Positions 10,350 through 18,674 of a stretch of DNA of 64,000 bases are shown piece by piece. This stretch comes from Pseudomonas sp. P8_241 (GTDB taxonomy: Bacteria; Pseudomonadota; Gammaproteobacteria; Pseudomonadales; Pseudomonadaceae): positions 1,748,001-1,812,000 of the forward strand of contig NZ_CP125377.1 of the NCBI RefSeq assembly GCF_034008315.1, read 5' to 3'. The notes beneath the pieces were generated by a model. That model had not been told where the DNA came from, ran no database searches, and saw nothing but the letters and a program-made list of their open reading frames with translations. Every line of letters starts with the position of its first letter. Positions within the stretch are counted from its first letter, which is position 1. The position numbers were made by a program, and so were the translations under genes.

Positions 10350-10455
10350 GACTCTGCGCTTGCAGACTCTGAAAATAGACGGATTTTTTTTGGTGTAGTC
10401 AAGCTATTTCGACGTTGCGATGGGTTCAGCACGCTTGGTTTTTTGATAAGCGCAG

Positions 10456-10478
10456 GCAAGATATTTTTGCTATCTTGC
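10456..10478 (+). other. perfect 8-bp hairpin between sugar transferase and dehydratase genes
   Basis: GCAAGATA (10456-10463) is followed by a 7-base T-rich loop and its exact complement TATCTTGC (10471-10478). No run of T follows the right arm, so it is not a classical intrinsic terminator on the + strand. It sits in the 200-base gap 10350-10550, which otherwise shows no coding potential. It could be an attenuator or mRNA-stability element between the two genes. Confidence 0.4.
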
Positions 10479-10550
10479 AAAAGCGTTCAGCGTTCAGCCC
10501 TGAGGCTTAAGCTGTGGTGATTATGGGTTTGCATATGAAGGTTGGTAAGG

Positions 10551-12548
10551 ATGATTAACAAGGTGCGTTGGTGGTTGTTGGCTCTTCCAAGAAGCTATAA
10601 ACGACTGTTGCAAGTTATAACTGACGTAATTCTCTTATGGTTTGCCCTATGGCTTGCGTTTATCGTACGCTTGGGAATCGACGAGATGATTAATCCGTTT
10701 CGGATTCATACTTGGCTGTTTATCTCTGCTCCTATTGTTGCCATTCCCCTGTTTGTGCGTTTCGGCATGTACCGAGCCGTAATGCGTTATTTCGGAAATG
10801 ACGCATTAGTTACAGTTATCAAAGCCGTTAGCCTGTCAGCCCTTACGTTATCATTTATTGTATACTGGTATAGTAATCACCAAGCTGTTGTTCCTCGCTC
10901 GATCATTTTCAATTATTGGTGGCTGAGTATGATCATGGTCGGGGGGTTGAGGCTCGCCATGCGTCAGTATTTTTTGGGTGACTGGTTCTCGGCAACCCAA
11001 CATGTCCCGTTCACCAACCGCGACGATGGACTTCCGAAGGTTTCGATATATGGCGCCGGGGCCGCTGGGAACCAACTGGTCGCGGCGCTACGCATGGGGC
11101 GCGTTATGCGCCCAGTGGCCTTCATTGACGATGATGAAGGTATTTCGAATCACGTAATTTCTGGTCTTCAGGTGTATAAACCTCGGGACATTCAGCGAAT
11201 GATCGAAATCACGGGGGCTCAGGAAATACTGTTGGCCATTCCATCATCTACACGCGCTCGCCGTCGTGAGGTACTGGAGTTCCTGGAAACCTTTCCTCTG
11301 CATGTGCGTAGTGTTCCCGGTTTCATGGATCTGGCCAGCGGTCGAGTAAAAGTGGACGATATTCAGGAGGTCGATATTGCAGACCTCTTGGGCAGAGATG
11401 CAGTACCAGCACAAGCTAGTTTGCTCGAGCATTGCATTAAGGATCAGGTAGTCCTTGTGACCGGAGCAGGTGGTTCGATTGGCTCGGAGCTCTGTCGCCA
11501 GATCGTAGCGCTGCGCCCCACAGTACTTCTAATGTTTGATCATAGTGAGTTCAATCTCTATAGCATTCTTTCAGAACTTGAAAGACGACTGGCGCGGGAG
11601 TCATTGTCTTTGCGTCTTGTACCTATCCTTGGTTCCGTTCGCAATCAGGTTAAGTTGCTCGACATCATGAACACCTGGCGTGTAAGCACGGTTTATCACG
11701 CCGCTGCTTACAAACATGTTCCTATGGTTGAACACAATATTGCCGAAGGCGTGCTGAATAACGTGATCGGCACGCTCAATACAGCGCAGGCTGCGTTAGA
11801 AGCAGGTGTTTCTAATTTCGTATTGATTTCCACGGACAAGGCAGTACGCCCGACCAATGTGATGGGTAGTACAAAGCGCCTTGCTGAATTGACTCTTCAG
11901 GCGCTCAGTCGGGAGGTTGCGCCGATCTTGTTCGGTGATAAAGGGAACGTCTCTCGAGTCAATAAAACCCGTTTCACTATGGTGCGTTTCGGTAATGTGC
12001 TTGGTTCTTCTGGCTCTGTGATTCCACTGTTTCACAGTCAGATCAAATCGGGCGGACCGTTGACCGTCACTCATCCGAAAATCACTCGCTACTTCATGAC
12101 CATCCCCGAGGCGGCACAACTAGTGATTCAAGCTGGGTCGATGGGGCGCGGTGGTGATGTGTTCGTGCTGGACATGGGGGAGCCGGTCAAGATAGTCGAG
12201 TTGGCGGAGAAGATGATTCACCTTTCCGGTTTGAGCATTCGTTCGGACAAGAACCTCCATGGCGACATCTCGATTGAATTTACAGGTCTTCGTCCCGGCG
12301 AAAAGCTTTATGAAGAGTTGCTGATTGGTGACAATGTGGCAGCAACCCAGCATCCGATGATCATGAGTGCAAATGAAGATTATCTCGCTTGGGACGTGCT
12401 GAAGGCCAAGCTAACTGAATTGCTTGCAGCGGTTGAGCTGGATGACTATGCCAGAGTTCGTCAGTTACTGCGCGATACCGTTAGTGGCTATGCCCCCGAT
12501 GGAGAAATCGTCGACTGGATCTATCAGCAACGTCGACTCGAACCCTAA
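10551..12548 (+). CDS. wbpM: WbpM-like UDP-GlcNAc C6-dehydratase (polysaccharide biosynthesis membrane protein)
   Basis: The 665-residue protein has four N-terminal membrane helices, a first nucleotide-binding domain (SIYGAGAAGNQL, near residue 168), and a second catalytic SDR domain beginning VTGAGGSIGSEL (near 305). The active site has the Ser/Met/Lys arrangement typical of WbpM, NVMGSTKR (Met about 438, Lys about 442), instead of the usual Tyr-Lys. It converts UDP-GlcNAc to the 4-keto-6-deoxy intermediate for FucNAc/QuiNAc-type sugars at the inner membrane. ATG 10551 is preferred over TTG 10542 because GAAGG at 10537 gives normal spacing. In Pseudomonas this gene typically closes the O-antigen locus and is followed by comEA. 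Here an N-acetyltransferase and an acyltransferase intervene. Confidence 0.92.
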   Translation: MINKVRWWLLALPRSYKRLLQVITDVILLWFALWLAFIVRLGIDEMINPFRIHTWLFISAPIVAIPLFVRFGMYRAVMRYFGNDALVTVIKAVSLSALTLSFIVYWYSNHQAVVPRSIIFNYWWLSMIMVGGLRLAMRQYFLGDWFSATQHVPFTNRDDGLPKVSIYGAGAAGNQLVAALRMGRVMRPVAFIDDDEGISNHVISGLQVYKPRDIQRMIEITGAQEILLAIPSSTRARRREVLEFLETFPLHVRSVPGFMDLASGRVKVDDIQEVDIADLLGRDAVPAQASLLEHCIKDQVVLVTGAGGSIGSELCRQIVALRPTVLLMFDHSEFNLYSILSELERRLARESLSLRLVPILGSVRNQVKLLDIMNTWRVSTVYHAAAYKHVPMVEHNIAEGVLNNVIGTLNTAQAALEAGVSNFVLISTDKAVRPTNVMGSTKRLAELTLQALSREVAPILFGDKGNVSRVNKTRFTMVRFGNVLGSSGSVIPLFHSQIKSGGPLTVTHPKITRYFMTIPEAAQLVIQAGSMGRGGDVFVLDMGEPVKIVELAEKMIHLSGLSIRSDKNLHGDISIEFTGLRPGEKLYEELLIGDNVAATQHPMIMSANEDYLAWDVLKAKLTELLAAVELDDYARVRQLLRDTVSGYAPDGEIVDWIYQQRRLEP

Positions 12549-12663
12549 TCCTCCGTGCAGAGTCGATGAAACCCAGACAGTCGAAGCGAATGCTGCCCGG
12601 CGACGTGCTCAAACGCTTTGATCGCTGGGGGATTGGCTTGCGGTTGGTAGTGATCAAAGTCGG

Positions 12664-12717
12664 GGCTGCTTGCGTACAAGCCTTTTGATGTCCTAGGGAC
12701 AAAGCCTTTAAGCAGCC
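12664..12717 (+). other. inverted repeat in the leader of the N-acetyltransferase gene
   Basis: GGCTGCTT (12664-12671) and AAGCAGCC (12710-12717) are exact complements flanking 38 bases that contain a near-palindromic GTCCTAGGGAC. The structure lies in the 214-base gap between the WbpM-like gene and the acetyltransferase at 12763. There is no T-tract after it, so it looks more like a leader structure or operator than a terminator. Confidence 0.35.
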
Positions 12718-12762
12718 TACATATATGAGTGTAGACATTCTAATTGCTTAGGAGAAACAGCA

Positions 12763-13245
12763 ATGGATGATTTTTTTGTTCACCCAGGCGCGCTTTGTGA
12801 ATCAAATAAAATAGGTGCACGCACTAAAGTGTGGGCCTTCACTCACGTGCTCCCCGGTGCAGTAATAGGCGCAGACTGCAATATCTGTGATCACGTTTTT
12901 ATTGAGAACGACGTTGTCGTAGGTGATCGGGTGACAATCAAGTGCGGCGTTCAGCTATGGGACGGCGTGGAACTCGAACATGATGTTTTTATCGGTCCTA
13001 ATGTGACCTTTACAAACGATATGGCTCCGCGCAGCAAGGTCTACCCAGAAAAATTTTTGCGCACGACGGTGAAACGAGGAGCATCACTTGGCGCGAACTG
13101 CACCATTCTGCCCGGCATCACCATCGGTGCAAATGCCATGGTGGCGGCAGGGGCTGTAGTTACCAGAGATGTTCCGGATAACTGCTTGGTAGTTGGTTGT
13201 CCAGCGAAAGTTGTAGGGTTGGTGAAAGACGCCGATCGGGTTTGA
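12763..13245 (+). CDS. nucleotide-sugar N-acetyltransferase (WbpD/FdtC-like hexapeptide protein)
   Basis: The 160-residue left-handed beta-helix protein starts [20 protein letters not shown], the pattern of acetyltransferases that acylate the 3-amino group of nucleotide-linked 3-amino sugars (WbpD, FdtC, QdtC). It includes [20 protein letters not shown], the conserved N-D region of the active site, and ends with [14 protein letters not shown] nine bases before ATG 12763 is a good Shine-Dalgarno. The matching aminotransferase and oxidoreductase (WbpE/WbpB or FdtB/FdtA types) are not in this window. The enzyme therefore depends on genes elsewhere, probably upstream of the window, or is an orphan. 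Which amino sugar it serves cannot be decided. Confidence 0.8.
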   Translation: MDDFFVHPGALCESNKIGARTKVWAFTHVLPGAVIGADCNICDHVFIENDVVVGDRVTIKCGVQLWDGVELEHDVFIGPNVTFTNDMAPRSKVYPEKFLRTTVKRGASLGANCTILPGITIGANAMVAAGAVVTRDVPDNCLVVGCPAKVVGLVKDADRV

Positions 13246-13678
13246 TTGATTAAGTTGATCAATGCTAAACGGCTTTTAAAGGTAACGATTTTTTGCTAAG
13301 TATACGGTAATGTTGTATTTCCGTAATTATGTTAATTAGGCTTCGAATTCCCAATCCGTTACCTGGTCGTTGGTAGAGGATTGATACGTATTTGATGAGG
13401 TCTGAATAGACCATGGTCAAAACAACCCATCCTGGTTCGATATCATCAAATAACTTCTGGTTGCCCGAAGCATAACAGTTGTAGCAACGCAGCGGGATAA
13501 AAGACAAGCGCTAAAATGGAACATTAAGAATGGACGTCTTTTCCAAGATACGAGGTGGCTTTTGGGATTGTTGCTCACAGCGAATATGGAGTTGGGCGCG
13601 TAAATTACCTTATAAGTAAGCTTCTAGACTGGTCCAGATTACCTCCGGAATCACAATTTCGTTATATTTATCCTGTTA
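13246..13678 (+). other. gene-poor stretch with probable coding remnants
   Basis: No intact gene is supported here. On the + strand the stretch 13546-13715 is open in one frame and reads protein-like (VAHSEYGVGRVNYLISKLL, then DWSRLPPESQFRYIYPVI) but lacks a start and runs out of frame into the next gene. On the - strand an 80-codon frame spans 13265-13507 with a plausible but unrecognised product. The composition is AT-rich like the O-antigen genes. The most likely reading is the debris of one or two lost polysaccharide genes, perhaps a glycosyltransferase; this is inference. Confidence 0.4.
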
Positions 13679-13696
13679 TTGTCAGGGGATGTAATA

Positions 13697-14722
13697 TTGA
13701 AAAACTTAAGCGTTGGTCTTGATTTTGCCAGGGTTGTTGCTTGCTTGATGGTTGTTTTTTTACATGTGTCAGCAAGCGGTGTTGTTGTATTTGATTATAA
13801 CTGGATTTACTCGAATGTTTACGACTCCTTTGTAAGGTCATGCGTGCCCATTTTCTTGATGATTTCTGGCGCATTGCTACTTTGCAGGACAGAAAACGCT
13901 TTGGTCTTTTACAAGAAACGTTTTTTGAGGATATTTCCCCCGTTGCTATTTTGGTCAGCATTTTACGCGATCTGGAAAAGTACCATGGGTATCGGGTACG
14001 GAGGTTTTTTTGATTCCTTGATCGCAATACTTAAGGGCCCAGTTTATTATCACTTATGGTATCTGTATGCGCTTGTAGGGATTTATCTTTTTATCCCTTT
14101 TATGTCAAAAATATTTATCAATTCCAGCAATCTGGAAAGAAGATTATATCTGGTTATTTGGATGGTTGTCGCCTGTGTAATTCCTTTGTTATCTTATTTT
14201 TATCCGGCGATGGGTGATTTGTCTAGTGTATACGGCTTGTCATCGTTTGTTGGGTTAGTAGGTTACGTCTTTCTTGGTGCTTTCGCTTTTGATCAAGTTG
14301 GAAGTCAGGGGCGATCGATCTCTGTGATGAAAGAGAGTGTTATTTTTATTTTTTGCAGTGTTCTAACCGCTGTATTTACGTATGCTTTGTCTGTTGGTGA
14401 GGGTGCACCTAATCAGTTATTTTACTCTTATCTTTCTCCGGTCGTCGTTTTTGCTTCACTTTCTGCTTTTAAATTGTTAATCGTGATGGGGTCGCGTATG
14501 GGTAAATACTCCCATTCACTAAGCGTGCTGTCGGGATGCACTCTCGGTATTTACTGTATTCATGTGTTTGTCATGAATAGATTTAGCCTGATTTATGGTT
14601 CGTTCATCGAACAACAATCCATGCTCTGGGTGATTCCTGTTTTATCTATTTCGATCTTTCTCCTGTCCCTTGTTCCTGTCTACGCCGCAAGAATATTCCA
14701 GCCGTTCAGGAAAATTATATAA
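13697..14722 (+). CDS. acyltransferase 3 family membrane protein (second OafA/WecH-like copy)
   Basis: The 341-residue protein has about ten hydrophobic helices. The N-terminus carries LDFARVVACLMVVFLHVSA, with R and the histidine of the acyltransferase-3 family. SCVPIFLMISGALLL follows in the second helix, and KKRFLRIFPPLLFW holds the conserved R-x-x-P segment. It probably O-acetylates a sugar or lipid-linked intermediate. TTG 13697 with AGGGGA seven bases upstream is the most likely start; the alternative TTG 13679 has no Shine-Dalgarno. It shares only family-level motifs with the copy at 8.7 kb, so the two probably arrived separately and modify different positions. Confidence 0.82.
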   Translation: MKNLSVGLDFARVVACLMVVFLHVSASGVVVFDYNWIYSNVYDSFVRSCVPIFLMISGALLLCRTENALVFYKKRFLRIFPPLLFWSAFYAIWKSTMGIGYGGFFDSLIAILKGPVYYHLWYLYALVGIYLFIPFMSKIFINSSNLERRLYLVIWMVVACVIPLLSYFYPAMGDLSSVYGLSSFVGLVGYVFLGAFAFDQVGSQGRSISVMKESVIFIFCSVLTAVFTYALSVGEGAPNQLFYSYLSPVVVFASLSAFKLLIVMGSRMGKYSHSLSVLSGCTLGIYCIHVFVMNRFSLIYGSFIEQQSMLWVIPVLSISIFLLSLVPVYAARIFQPFRKII

Positions 14723-15222
14723 ATAGTGGGGTTGAAAATTCCAAAATAGAACGGTATTGCTGTTTGCTGGGACTATTTAAATTTTGGGCGCCAGAGTCGC
14801 GTTCTCCGTTGCTATTTCGACTCAGCAACGATAACAGGCGGATGTAGACAGTGGGTGGCAGTAGGGGAGGAGCCAGCTGACTCGCTTATCTTGTTGCTAC
14901 CAAAAAAACTCAGCCACGAACTGGTGCGATTGCTCGTCGCTTCGACTGATAGATTCATGAGGAAAACACCGGGCACGCGTAGCACTCTTGCTGACATCAA
15001 AAATCATGATTATTCCCAGACTGGCCATCAACTTCGCAGAAGCGGTATTGGCTATACCCACGAGCGCAAGGCGGCCCATAGGGCCTATTGACATCGTCGA
15101 CTCGACCTCTGCGTATTCACATTCCGTAACGGACACAGTTTTGACAGAACCCGGTCAACGCCTAAGTTTGGGAGGCTGCTTTGGAAAAGCGGCTTTCCTC
15201 AAACGATGTTATGGAGCGTACT
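14723..15222. other. 500-base intergenic stretch at the end of the O-antigen locus
   Basis: No gene is supported. A 7-bp hairpin, CGTTGCT (14807-14813) and AGCAACG (14824-14830), may end transcription of the acyltransferase gene, though no T-run follows. Short open frames on both strands between 14812 and 15136 overlap each other and carry no recognisable motif. Base composition changes here from AT-rich to the chromosomal average. That marks this as the boundary of the variable polysaccharide region. Confidence 0.45.
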
Positions 15223-15555
15223 ATGCGTATTGGTTACTTTTATTCGCTGTTTTTTGCCTTGCTCACCAGTGTCTCGATCGCGACTCACGCCGCGCCAGCA
15301 GTCGGGCCAGAGACGGCAAGTCCCCCAGTAGTGGCAATGACAGCGGGTTCACAATCTTCAACGGTCGACCTTAATACAGCCGATGCAGCGACGTTGCAAA
15401 GGGAGTTAACAGGTATCGGGGAGGCCAAGGCTAATGCAATTGTTGCTTATCGTGAAGGCAATGGACCGTTTGCCTCGATCGACGAATTGCTGGAAGTCAA
15501 AGGGATTGGCAAAGCCATTCTCGATAAAAATCGCGAGCGACTTCGGCTGAACTAA
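15223..15555 (+). CDS. comEA: ComEA-like helix-hairpin-helix DNA-binding protein
   Basis: The 110-residue protein has an N-terminal signal peptide (MRIGYFYSLFFALLTSVSIA, cleaved after THAAPA or similar), a low-complexity linker and a C-terminal double helix-hairpin-helix. The latter shows VDLNTADAATLQ, LTGIGEAKANAIVAYR and LLEVKGIGKAIL. This is the periplasmic ComEA family that binds double-stranded DNA, in some bacteria during uptake. ATG 15223 is chosen because GGAG lies six bases upstream and the signal peptide begins there; longer starts at 15181 or 15211 add only non-hydrophobic residues. Its place after wbpM is the usual Pseudomonas arrangement. A strong terminator follows, so it is probably monocistronic. 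Confidence 0.88.
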   Translation: MRIGYFYSLFFALLTSVSIATHAAPAVGPETASPPVVAMTAGSQSSTVDLNTADAATLQRELTGIGEAKANAIVAYREGNGPFASIDELLEVKGIGKAILDKNRERLRLN

Positions 15556-15571
15556 CCTAATCAGCTTTATG

Positions 15572-15595
15572 GGCCGGTCATTGTCCGGCCTTTTT
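15572..15595 (+). terminator. intrinsic terminator after comEA
   Basis: GGCCGG (15572-15577), a 7-base loop, CCGGCC (15585-15590) and TTTTT (15591-15595) form a classical Rho-independent terminator 17 bases past the comEA stop. Confidence 0.9.
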
Positions 15596-16018
15596 GCATG
15601 TGCGAGAGGCTATGGTGCGTCTGTGGCTAGCGAGGTGCGAGGTTGCGCCTGAAAGGAGTTAACCTTCAACGCTCTATGTTCATGGTGGAACACGGAAGAA
15701 TCTATTGAATCCAGGTAGACCATAGAAATGATGGGATGCACTGGATCTTGTCCAGGTGTTAGGTTTGAAACGAACGTGTTCGCATATTCTGGCCGGTGTA
15801 TTCGGAACCGTATTTATGGCGAGTCAGAGGGCCGCGGGCGTAAATGTCTCCTCCTCTCGATTCCGCTGGGCGCTGGGCGGATGCACCACCCGTCGGCATT
15901 TTAAAAATTACGTATATCATATTTAATTTGGATTATGCCTATAATATATTAGCGTTTCGGCGAGGCGTGTTGAGATTCAAGCGCCTGGTTTCATCAAGCG
16001 TTCCACAGGAGCCCAGTC
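15596..16018. other. 423-base intergenic region with an AT-rich promoter-like island
   Basis: No gene is supported. The last 120 bases contain a marked AT-rich island (about 15901-15955) with the -10-like hexamer TATAAT, unlike the GC-rich surroundings. It probably contains the promoter of the SDR-ketosynthase pair that starts at 16019, but no matching -35 box at standard spacing is seen. A small inverted repeat CTGGA/TCCAG lies near 15741-15755. Confidence 0.4.
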
Positions 16019-16813
16019 ATGAATTCAGTCCAGCCCCAAGGTACAGCCCTCGTTACCGGCGCTTCTTCCGGTATCGGGGCGGTTTATGCGCAGCGATTGG
16101 CGGCGCGTGGCTTTGATTTGTTGTTGGTCGCCCGAGATTTTGACCGACTTGAGGCGACGGCAAGTAAGTTGCGCGCCGAGTATGGGATCCAGGTTGAGGT
16201 ATTCAAGGCGGATCTGATAGAGAAGGAGGAGGTGCTGAAGCTTGAGCAGCGATTGCGCAGCGATTCAAGCATCAGTCTGTTGCTGAACAATGCCGGTATT
16301 GCAGCCGATGGCTTGTTGGGTAATGCCGATACCGACCAGCTTGAGCGAATGATTCAATTGAACGTCACGACTGTCACGCGATTGGCGTCGGCGGCAGCCG
16401 CCAGTTTTGCAAAGGCCGGTCGGGGGACAATCATCAACATCGCATCTGTGGTTGCGTTGTTTCCCGAGCGTTTCAATGCAACGTATAGCGCCAGCAAGGC
16501 TTATGTACTGAGTCTAACCCAGTCTTTGAACGCCGAACTGGACGGCACCGGCGTCAAGATTCAAGCCGTTCTGCCAGGTGTCACGCGTACTGAAATCTGG
16601 GAGCGCTCCGGTATCGACGCCTCACAAATTCCGGCAGATATGGTTATGGAGGCGGGCGAGATGGTCGATGCCGCCCTGGCCGGCCTGGATCAAGGTGAAC
16701 TGGTCACCATTCCATCCCTGCCGGACGCAGCCGATTGGGACGCATTCGTTGCCGCGCGCTTGGTTCTTGCGCCAAATCTTTCCAAAAGCACATCTGCCGC
16801 ACGTTACAAGTGA
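16019..16813 (+). CDS. short-chain dehydrogenase/reductase
   Basis: This 264-residue classical SDR has the cofactor motif TGASSGIG at residues 13-20, NNAG at 90-93, a Ser near 143, and the catalytic Tyr156/Lys160 in TYSASK. ARD near residue 40 suggests NADP preference. Such enzymes interconvert carbonyl and alcohol groups; the substrate is not known. It lies 32 bases before a FabF-like ketosynthase on the same strand. The pair may therefore carry out a condensation and ketoreduction, as FabF and FabG do, in a lipid or secondary-metabolite branch. The C-terminal 30 residues after WDAFVAARLVLAPN are family-typical. The function is inferred from fold and neighbour only. Confidence 0.85.
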   Translation: MNSVQPQGTALVTGASSGIGAVYAQRLAARGFDLLLVARDFDRLEATASKLRAEYGIQVEVFKADLIEKEEVLKLEQRLRSDSSISLLLNNAGIAADGLLGNADTDQLERMIQLNVTTVTRLASAAAASFAKAGRGTIINIASVVALFPERFNATYSASKAYVLSLTQSLNAELDGTGVKIQAVLPGVTRTEIWERSGIDASQIPADMVMEAGEMVDAALAGLDQGELVTIPSLPDAADWDAFVAARLVLAPNLSKSTSAARYK

Positions 16814-16845
16814 GGCATCCTCCATTAGCTTGAGGTGTATGCGGT

Positions 16846-18120
16846 ATGAGTGATCGTCGAGTGGTTGTGACGGGCATGGGCCTGGTGTCTCCGTTGGGCA
16901 GCGGTGTCGAAGCTGTTTGGGGACGTTTGTTGGCAGGACGTTCAGGTTTGCGGAATTTGCCAGCCGAGGTGAGTGCCGATTTGCCGGCCAAGGTCGGCGG
17001 AATAGTGCCGACCTCGGCGGAGGATGCCGAGGCAGGTTTTGACCCGGACCTAGCAACACCGCCTAAAGAACAGAAGAAAATGGATCGATTCATTCTGTTT
17101 GCGATGGAGGCTGCTCGTCAGGCGCTTAACCAGGCCGGTTGGCAGGCGCTGGAAGCTTGTGCCCAGGAGCGCACGGCGACGATCATCGGTTCCGGAGTGG
17201 GTGGTTTCGGCGCGATTGCAGACGCGGTACGCACGACTGACAGCCGTGGACCGCGACGTTTGTCACCGTTCACCATTCCTTCTTTTCTGGTGAATCTGGC
17301 GGCCGGCCATGTCTCGATAGCACATGGCTTTAAAGGTCCACTGGGCGCGCCAGTTACCGCTTGCGCAGCCGGAGTACAGGCCATCGGCGATGCCGCGCGT
17401 TTGATTCGCGCCGGGGAGGCAGACATTGCGGTCTGTGGGGGCACAGAAGCCGCAATCGACCGGGTCAGTCTTGCTGGATTTGCGGCGGCGCGTGCTTTGT
17501 CCAGCGGCTACAACGAAACCCCGGAACGAGCCTCTCGACCGTTCGACAGCGCGCGTGACGGGTTCGTCATGGGTGAGGGCGCTGGATTGCTGGTTATCGA
17601 ATCTCTGGATCACGCGCTCGCCCGCGGTGCCCAGCCATTGGCAGAGTTGGTCGGCTATGGCACCAGCGCCGACGCCTATCACCTGACGGCAGGGCCTGAA
17701 GATGGCAGCGGTGCTCGCCGGGCCATGTCGCTGGCGTTGGCTCAGGCGGGCATTGCTGCGACACAGGTGCAGCATCTCAATGCCCACGCAACGTCGACGC
17801 CGGTAGGGGATCTTGGCGAGTTGGCTGCCATCAAGTCGTTGTTTGGTTCGGACAAGAAGATTGCCGTCACGTCGACCAAGTCGGCCACCGGCCATTTACT
17901 CGGTGCAGCCGGCGGGATCGAGGCGATATTCACGCTGCTGGCGATCCGAGATCAGATTGTCCCTGCCACTCTCAATCTCGAAAATCCCGACCCTGCGGCT
18001 GAGGGCGTCGACATCGTTCACGGTCAGCCTCGACCCATGACGATCGAATATGCCTTGTCCAATGGATTCGGATTCGGCGGCGTGAACGCCAGCGTGCTGT
18101 TCAAACGTTGGCGGGATTAA
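16846..18120 (+). CDS. beta-ketoacyl-ACP synthase, FabF-like
   Basis: The 424-residue thiolase-fold condensing enzyme opens with RRVVVTGMGLVSPLG and has the catalytic triad of KAS I/II enzymes: Cys173 in VTACAAGVQAIG, His314 in NAHATSTPVGD and His350 in KSATGHLLGAAGG. FGFGGVNAS near the C-terminus is also conserved. It would condense an acyl thioester with malonyl-ACP. No ACP, malonyl transferase or dehydratase gene is adjacent, so it must borrow the housekeeping set or act on a special acyl-ACP. It follows an SDR gene and its stop codon overlaps that of a convergent TetR gene (TTAA shared). It is probably a second FabF rather than the housekeeping one. Confidence 0.9.
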   Translation: MSDRRVVVTGMGLVSPLGSGVEAVWGRLLAGRSGLRNLPAEVSADLPAKVGGIVPTSAEDAEAGFDPDLATPPKEQKKMDRFILFAMEAARQALNQAGWQALEACAQERTATIIGSGVGGFGAIADAVRTTDSRGPRRLSPFTIPSFLVNLAAGHVSIAHGFKGPLGAPVTACAAGVQAIGDAARLIRAGEADIAVCGGTEAAIDRVSLAGFAAARALSSGYNETPERASRPFDSARDGFVMGEGAGLLVIESLDHALARGAQPLAELVGYGTSADAYHLTAGPEDGSGARRAMSLALAQAGIAATQVQHLNAHATSTPVGDLGELAAIKSLFGSDKKIAVTSTKSATGHLLGAAGGIEAIFTLLAIRDQIVPATLNLENPDPAAEGVDIVHGQPRPMTIEYALSNGFGFGGVNASVLFKRWRD

Positions 18121-18674
18121 TCCTGAGTTCTTTTCAGGTATCGGCGTGTGACGTCGAGAATTTGCTGGGCAAACTCGGCATCAGCGACGCTGCGCGATAA
18201 CAACAAGGCGCCGACCAGCGTAGACATGATCACGATGCTGCGATCGGCGGCATGCTGTCCTTCCAGCGTACTTTCGATTTGATCCAGTCGAGCCTTGAGC
18301 ACCATATCGCTCGTTGGGCTCGGTTGGCCGCGAAGGCCCAGTTCCGAAGAAATGGTCAGCAACGGGCAGCCTTCATGAGGTGAGGTTTGATGCCATTCGG
18401 ACAAGTAGGCGTCAATAAAAGCTTCGAGGGGTTGCTCCTCGGAGAACAGTTGCGCACACAAGCCGTCTACCTGCTCGCCGGCTTCTTGTAACGCCTTTTC
18501 AACCAGTTCGTCCTTGGACTTGAAGTGCGAGTAAAAGCCCCCGTGAGTTAAACCCAATGCTTTCATCAACGGTTGCAGGCCGGTCGCGCCGATACCGTCG
18601 CGTCGAAATCGCGCCGAAGCTTCCTTGATGATGCGTTTGTGGGTTTGGGCTTTATGGTCCTGCGAGTAACGCAT
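18117..18674 (-). CDS. TetR/AcrR family transcriptional regulator
   Basis: The 185-residue protein has an N-terminal helix-turn-helix (KRIIKEASARFRRDGIGATG then MKALGLTHGGFYSHFKSKDE) and a C-terminal ligand-binding domain containing HEGCPLLTISSELG, typical of the AcuR/NemR-like branch of TetR repressors. The ATG at 18674 has GGAG eight bases upstream; the longer start at 18692 lacks one. It is convergent with, and overlaps by four bases, the FabF-like gene. It may control the SDR-ketosynthase pair through the promoter near 15.9 kb, or only itself. A weak inverted repeat CCAAT-N4-ATTGG at 18708-18721 lies just upstream of its own start. Ligand unknown. Confidence 0.82.
   Translation of the reverse strand: MRYSQDHKAQTHKRIIKEASARFRRDGIGATGLQPLMKALGLTHGGFYSHFKSKDELVEKALQEAGEQVDGLCAQLFSEEQPLEAFIDAYLSEWHQTSPHEGCPLLTISSELGLRGQPSPTSDMVLKARLDQIESTLEGQHAADRSIVIMSTLVGALLLSRSVADAEFAQQILDVTRRYLKRTQD

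Noticed and set aside
14812..15136. Short overlapping frames on both strands at the O-antigen boundary
   Set aside because: Mutually overlapping, no start context, no recognisable domain or transposase signature.
1..15222. Search for insertion sequence or phage attachment site flanking the O-antigen genes
   Set aside because: No transposase or integrase frame, terminal inverted repeats or tRNA gene could be found.
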